9,892 nt of DNA, from positions 5,158 through 15,049 of the forward strand of contig PQAI01000128.1 of assembly GCA_003105245.1 (NCBI GenBank), written 5' to 3'. Under the pieces are notes generated by a model. The model worked only from the letters and a program-made list of their open reading frames with translations, did not search any database and was not told the DNA's origin. A program made the position numbers and the translations under genes. This document shows positions 5,901 through 9,892 of the stretch, piece by piece (the first letter of the stretch is position 1; each line of letters begins with the position of its first letter). This stretch comes from Betaproteobacteria bacterium. GTDB taxonomy: Bacteria; Pseudomonadota; Gammaproteobacteria; Burkholderiales; Usitatibacteraceae.

Positions 5901-8588
5901 ATGATCGACCGCACTTCCCCCGATTCGTTTCCGGCCGCCTTCGAGCGGACCCTGCGGCTCTCGCCCTTCGCGAGGCGGACGGCGGACGCGCGCCCGCAGC
6001 TGGCCGAGGCCCTGGCGGCGAGCCAGGCGGCCGCCCTCACCCGGGCGGACCTCGAGGCGGCCCTGGCGGCCGCGCCCCCCGGGGACACCGCCGCCCTGGG
6101 CCGGGCGATGCGCGAGCTTCGCGCCCGCGTCATGCTCACCCTCATCCACCGCGACCTCGCCGGGCTCGCGAGCCTGGACGAGGTGGTCTCGACGGTGACC
6201 GCGCTGGCGGAGGTGACCGTGGGCGCGGCCGTGGCGGCCGCCCACGCCGAGCTCGCCGCCGCGCACGGCGAGCCCGCGCGCGGCGAGCGGCTGCTCGTCG
6301 TAGGCATGGGCAAGCTGGGAGGCGGCGAGCTCAACGTCTCCTCGGACGTCGACCTCGTCTTCCTGCACGCCGCCGAAGGCGACACGGACGGCCCGCGCCC
6401 CCTGTCGCACCACGAGTTCTTCACCCGCGTGGGCCGGCGCGCCATCGCCCTCGTCTCGGAGACGACCGCCGACGGCTACGTCTTCCGGGTCGACATGCGC
6501 CTTCGCCCCTTCGGGGATTCCGGGCCGCTGGTGAGTTCCTTCGCGGCCCTGGAGAACTACTTCATCGGCCAGGCCCGGCCGTGGGAGCGCTACGCCTGGC
6601 TCAAGGGCCGCGTCCTCAACGGCCCCGGCGAGGAAGTGGCCGCCATCGTGCGTCCCTTCGTCTACCGCCGCTACCTCGACTACGGCCTGCTGGAGTCGCT
6701 GCGCGACCTGCACGGGCGCATCCAGGCCGAGGCCAACCGGCGCGGGCGCAGCGACGACATCAAGGTGGGCGCCGGCGGCATCCGCGAGTGCGAGTTCGCC
6801 GTGCAGCTCTTCCAGCTCGTGCGCGGCGGGCGCGACGCGGGCCTGCAGACGGCCTCCACGCGCGAGGCGCTGGCCGCCGTGGGCAACCGCGGGCTGCTGC
6901 CGCCGGAGCGCGTGGCCGCGCTGGGGCTCGCCTACGAGTTCCTGCGCCGAGTGGAGCACCGCCTGCAGTACTACGACGACCGCCAGACCCAGGCCCTGCC
7001 CGTCGAGGAAGGCCACCGCGCCGCCATCGCCGAGGCCATGGACTTTCCCGACTGGGAAGCCTTCGTGGCCGTGCTCGACCGGCACCGGGCCGCGGTGCAG
7101 GAGGCCTTCGGCTCCCTCTTCGAGCGGCGCACGCCGGGCGGGGCGAGCGCGCTGCTCGCGCGGCTCACGGACCCGCAGGCCACCCTGGACGCCGAGGGCC
7201 TGGAGGACGACCTGCGCGCCATCGGGCTCGCCGACCCGAAGCCGGTCGCCGAGCGCCTGGCGGCATTCGTGCGCTCGCGGCGCTACCACGCGCTCTCCGG
7301 CCCCAGCCGCACGCGGGTCGACCGCCTGCTGCCGGCCATCATGGAGGCGGCGGTGCGCGAGGACACCAGCGCCGAGACGGCCACCCGGCTCCTGGACCTC
7401 ATCGAGGCCATCGACCGGCGCGAGTCCTACCTCGCGCTCCTCGACGAGTACCCGCAGGTGCTCGCGCGCGCCGCGCGGCTGGCCGCGAAGAGCCGCTGGG
7501 CGGCTCGGCTCCTCGCCCGCCACCCGATCCTGCTCGACGAGCTCACGCGCACGGCGGCGAGCTTCACCGCCACCGACTGGGCCGAGGAGCGGCGCCTGCT
7601 GGTGCGCGACTGCGCGGCCCACGGCGACGACACCGAGCGGCTCATGGACGAGCTGCGCCACTTCAAGCAGCGCCACGTGCTGCGCCTGGTGATCGCCGAC
7701 ATCGAGGGAGAGCTCACGGTGATGCCGCTCTCCGACGAGCTCTCGGCGCTGGCCGACCTGCTGCTCGACGTGGTGCTCGGCTTCGCCGGCCGTGCCGTGT
7801 TCGGAGGCGACGGGCTCTCGCCCCCGCCGGGCTTCGCGGTCGTGGGCTACGGCAAGCTCGGCGGCAAGGAGCTGGGCTACGGCTCGGACCTCGACATCGT
7901 CTTCCTCTACGACGAGTCCCGAAAAGACGTCGCGGAAAAACTCGCGCGCGTCGCGCAGCGCGTGAACACCTGGCTCACCAGCCACACCGCGGCGGGGGTG
8001 CTCTACGAGACCGACCTGCGGCTGCGGCCCGACGGCGCCGCGGGGCTCATGGTGAGCTCCTTCCCCGCCTTCCGCGACTACCAGGCGAAGCGCGCCTGGA
8101 CCTGGGAGCACCAGGCCCTCACGCGCGCGCGCTGGTGCGCCGGCGACCGGGCGCTGGGCGAGAGATTCGAGCAGCTTCGCCGCGAGATCCTCGCCGCCCC
8201 GCGCGACAAGGAAAAGCTGCGCGGGGAAATCGTCGCCATGCGCGAGAAGATGCGCGCCGAGATGAAGGCCGACACGCGCGACCTGAAGCACGTGCCCGGC
8301 GGCGTCATCGACCTCGAGTTCGCCGTGCAGGCCCTGGTGCTCGCCGAGTCCGCGAGCCACCCGACGCTCATGGAGAACAAGGGCAACCACACGCTGCTCA
8401 ACTGGGCCGGCGAGATGGGCCTCATCCCCATGCCCGCGGCGGTCGCCGCCGCCGACGCCTACCTCGCCCTGCGGGCGCGCACCCACGCCGCCAGCCTGAA
8501 CGACGAGGAGCACGTCCTCCTCGCCGAGGGCGAGCTCGCCGCCGAGCGCGCCGCCGTCACCGCCCTCTGGCAGGCCGTCTTCAATTGA
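5901..8588 (+). CDS. glnE: Bifunctional glutamine synthetase adenylyltransferase/adenylyl-removase
   Basis: GlnE attaches AMP to a tyrosine of glutamine synthetase (inactivation) and removes it by phosphorolysis (reactivation). It responds to PII protein and glutamine, setting nitrogen assimilation. The 895-residue product contains the two expected tandem nucleotidyltransferase halves. The N-terminal adenylyl-removase half has VVGMGKLGGGELNVSSDVDLVF with metal-binding D149 and D151, VDMRLRP at 197-203, and GGIRECEF at 292-299. The C-terminal adenylyltransferase half has GYGKLGGKELGYGSDLDIVF with D663 and D665, TDLRLRP at 704-710, and PGGVIDLEF at 799-807. Both active sites look intact, and length is close to the family norm (946 in E. 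coli). The ATG at 5901 is chosen because the protein there starts just before the conserved helical N-terminus. It also leaves room for divergent promoters. In-frame ATG 5847 and TTG 5811 are possible but would encode a poorly conserved-looking leader overlapping the yhdP start region. No strong Shine-Dalgarno precedes any of them. It is convergent with the cyclase gene. Confidence 0.97.
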   Translation: MIDRTSPDSFPAAFERTLRLSPFARRTADARPQLAEALAASQAAALTRADLEAALAAAPPGDTAALGRAMRELRARVMLTLIHRDLAGLASLDEVVSTVTALAEVTVGAAVAAAHAELAAAHGEPARGERLLVVGMGKLGGGELNVSSDVDLVFLHAAEGDTDGPRPLSHHEFFTRVGRRAIALVSETTADGYVFRVDMRLRPFGDSGPLVSSFAALENYFIGQARPWERYAWLKGRVLNGPGEEVAAIVRPFVYRRYLDYGLLESLRDLHGRIQAEANRRGRSDDIKVGAGGIRECEFAVQLFQLVRGGRDAGLQTASTREALAAVGNRGLLPPERVAALGLAYEFLRRVEHRLQYYDDRQTQALPVEEGHRAAIAEAMDFPDWEAFVAVLDRHRAAVQEAFGSLFERRTPGGASALLARLTDPQATLDAEGLEDDLRAIGLADPKPVAERLAAFVRSRRYHALSGPSRTRVDRLLPAIMEAAVREDTSAETATRLLDLIEAIDRRESYLALLDEYPQVLARAARLAAKSRWAARLLARHPILLDELTRTAASFTATDWAEERRLLVRDCAAHGDDTERLMDELRHFKQRHVLRLVIADIEGELTVMPLSDELSALADLLLDVVLGFAGRAVFGGDGLSPPPGFAVVGYGKLGGKELGYGSDLDIVFLYDESRKDVAEKLARVAQRVNTWLTSHTAAGVLYETDLRLRPDGAAGLMVSSFPAFRDYQAKRAWTWEHQALTRARWCAGDRALGERFEQLRREILAAPRDKEKLRGEIVAMREKMRAEMKADTRDLKHVPGGVIDLEFAVQALVLAESASHPTLMENKGNHTLLNWAGEMGLIPMPAAVAAADAYLALRARTHAASLNDEEHVLLAEGELAAERAAVTALWQAVFN

Positions 8589-8643
8589 AAAGGGGTCAGG
8601 TTGCTTTGCACAAATCCTGTGCAAAGCAACCTGACCCCTTTTC
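8587..8643. repeat. Perfect 26-bp inverted repeat; likely bidirectional terminator, possibly a REP-like dispersed element
   Basis: Two perfectly complementary 26-nt arms (8587-8612 and 8618-8643) are separated by a 5-nt loop, AATCC. Each arm begins GAAAAGGGGTCAGGTTGC. In RNA from either strand this folds into a long hairpin with AAAA at its foot on one side and UUUU on the other, so it fits a two-way intrinsic terminator. The position agrees: it starts inside the glnE TGA stop and ends 4 bp before the cyclase TAG stop, filling the whole gap between convergent genes. Its base composition is far more A/T-rich than the flanking genes. Such arms, with GGGGTCAGG facing CCTGACCCC, resemble the dispersed palindromes found near TnpA_REP (Y1 transposase) genes, but copy number cannot be seen here. 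Confidence 0.85.
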
Positions 8644-8647
8644 CAGG

Positions 8648-9892
8648 CTACTGCCGCTCGAGGAGGTGATGCACCTGCATGCGGCCCTTGCCCTTGATCT
8701 CGACCTCGTGCGGGGCGTCGAACTTGAAGCGCGTGTGCAGGCGGCGGTAGGTGGTGAGGTCGACCTGGATGGAGCCGGAGAAGGCGTCGGCGGCCATGCG
8801 CGAGGCCACGTTCACCGTGTCGCCCCACATGTCGTAGATGAACTTCTTCTTGCCGATGACGCCGGCCACCACGGGGCCGGTGCCGATGCCGATGCGCAGC
8901 TCGATGTTCTCGCCGCTCCGCTGGCGGTACTCGTGCACGCGCTCGAGCATCTCGATGGCCATGTTGGCCACCGCGTCGGCGTAGTGGACCTGCGCGCCCG
9001 TCTCGACGCCGGCGGCGGCCATGTAGGCGTCGCCGATGGTCTTGATCTTCTCCACGCCGTACTTGTCGGCGATCTCGTCGAACATCGAGAAGACGTCGTT
9101 CAGGATCTTCACCGTCTCGACCGGCGAGAGCTCCTCGGTCATCTTGGTGAAGCCCACGATGTCGGCGAACATGACCGTCACGTCCGCGTGGCCCTGGGCG
9201 ATGTTGGATTCCCCGTGCTTCAGGCGCTCGGCGATGGCGGGGGGCAGGACGTTGAGGAGGAGGCGCTCGCTCCGCTCCTTCTCCACCCGCAGCTCCTCGT
9301 GCTGGATGTCCACCTGGGCGCGCAGCTTCTGCTTCTCGCTCGCGAAGTACCACAGCAGCGAGTAGATCATGAGCGAGATGGCCGCGAAGTTGAGCACGAA
9401 GAACACGGCCACCGTCTGCATGTCGACCTTGGTCGAGATGCCCGAGAGCAGGAAGTCGAACACGCCCGCCATCACGGTCATGAAGAGCCACGCGAAGAAC
9501 CACGGCAGCGACTGGCGCGTGCCCAGCACCGTCACCGCGCCCACCGGGGCGATGAGGCCCCAAAGGCTAACGCCCGAGGCGGTGACGAAGTTGCCGATCG
9601 ACCACTGCATGGCGAAGGGCGTGAAGAGGATGAGCCCCAGCTGGATCATCGCGAAGAGCTGGAGCTTGCGGGTCTTCAGGTAGAAGGCGATGGTGCCGGC
9701 CGAGAGCGCCTGGAAGGCGAGCGTGATCGACACCGAGAACTGCTGCCCCATGCTCCAGTAGACCGACAGCCACAGGACCGAGGCGAGCACCATGAGCCCC
9801 GTGGTGAGCACGAGCATGTCGCCGGAGAGCTTCTCCTCGGGGCTGAGCGTGGGGCGGTCGAGCAGCGAGACGCGCTCCGGGGAATTCGGCGC
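8648..9892 (-). CDS. Membrane-anchored class III adenylate cyclase, N-terminus off window
   Basis: This class III nucleotidyl cyclase converts ATP to cAMP at the cytoplasmic face of the inner membrane. Residues here are numbered from the ATG at 9817. About six hydrophobic segments (about 2-20, 28-46, 54-70, 80-98, 104-124 and 134-157) form a membrane domain. A charged signalling helix follows at about 158-200, with the ERLLLNVLPPAIAERLKHGE transducer segment. The catalytic domain spans about 208-389. Metal-binding aspartates are D219 (FADIVGFT) and D263 (IGDAYMA). Adenine-selecting positions K259 and D329, and transition-state residues N336 and R340 (WGDTVNVASR), all match adenylate rather than guanylate cyclases. 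All residues lie in one chain, so a homodimer is expected. The frame stays open to the window edge with coding-like sequence (SLLDRPTLSPEEKLSGD) and no in-frame start codon above 9817. The true start is therefore probably outside, with an extra cytoplasmic N-terminal part. The stop abuts the hairpin repeat shared with glnE. The signal sensed is unknown. Confidence 0.93.
   Translation of the reverse strand, partial: APNSPERVSLLDRPTLSPEEKLSGDMLVLTTGLMVLASVLWLSVYWSMGQQFSVSITLAFQALSAGTIAFYLKTRKLQLFAMIQLGLILFTPFAMQWSIGNFVTASGVSLWGLIAPVGAVTVLGTRQSLPWFFAWLFMTVMAGVFDFLLSGISTKVDMQTVAVFFVLNFAAISLMIYSLLWYFASEKQKLRAQVDIQHEELRVEKERSERLLLNVLPPAIAERLKHGESNIAQGHADVTVMFADIVGFTKMTEELSPVETVKILNDVFSMFDEIADKYGVEKIKTIGDAYMAAAGVETGAQVHYADAVANMAIEMLERVHEYRQRSGENIELRIGIGTGPVVAGVIGKKKFIYDMWGDTVNVASRMAADAFSGSIQVDLTTYRRLHTRFKFDAPHEVEIKGKGRMQVHHLLERQ

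Noticed and set aside
2021..6445. A 1474-residue minus-strand open frame overlapping yhdP and glnE
   Set aside because: Arg/Ala/Pro-rich shadow frame of yhdP without domains or plausible start.
5781..9563. A 1260-residue open frame on the minus strand across glnE and the cyclase
   Set aside because: It lies antisense to glnE and out of frame with the cyclase, is low in complexity, and crosses the hairpin repeat. Both overlapped genes have unambiguous catalytic motifs in their own frames. The matching length to yhdP is coincidence.
1..9892. Defence island, prophage, CRISPR array, insertion sequence or new multi-gene system
   Set aside because: All five genes fall in well-known housekeeping or signalling families, spacing is tight, and no integrase, transposase, direct-repeat array or tRNA-edge signature was seen on either strand.

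Overview
The window is high-GC, densely coding proteobacterial chromosome. Gene content and order point to a betaproteobacterium: glnE is divergent from a yhdP/TIGR02099-type gene, followed by a nitrilase-superfamily gene and tldD. That arrangement is familiar from betaproteobacterial genomes, though the lineage call is inference from memory. I see no phage, insertion-sequence, CRISPR, tRNA or rRNA signature.

Layout. Positions 1-5718 (perhaps 5793), minus strand, form a tight three-gene operon transcribed yhdP -> nit -> tldD. Both junctions are ATGA overlaps of 4 nt. TldD runs off the left edge and lacks its C-terminal quarter. About 100-180 bp between yhdP and glnE hold the divergent start signals; both start sites need care. 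Positions 5901-8588, plus strand, encode GlnE, the bifunctional glutamine synthetase adenylyltransferase/adenylyl-removase. A perfect 26-bp inverted repeat (8587-8643) fills the gap between the convergent stops of glnE and the next gene. Positions 8648-9892, minus strand, encode a membrane-anchored class III nucleotide cyclase whose N-terminus is off the right edge.

How they fit together. The left operon combines an envelope protein (AsmA-like, implicated in phospholipid transport between membranes) with two soluble enzymes: an omega-amidase-like C-N hydrolase and a TldD-type metalloprotease. GlnE controls nitrogen assimilation through glutamine synthetase. The cyclase is a separate signalling gene that probably makes cAMP, judged from its substrate-specificity residues. 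No gap longer than 300 bp lacks a gene.

I did not find a new multi-gene system. The observations most worth checking are the 57-bp hairpin repeat, which looks like a dispersed or REP-like element used as a two-way terminator, the apparent ATC start codon of yhdP, and the six-TM adenylate cyclase.
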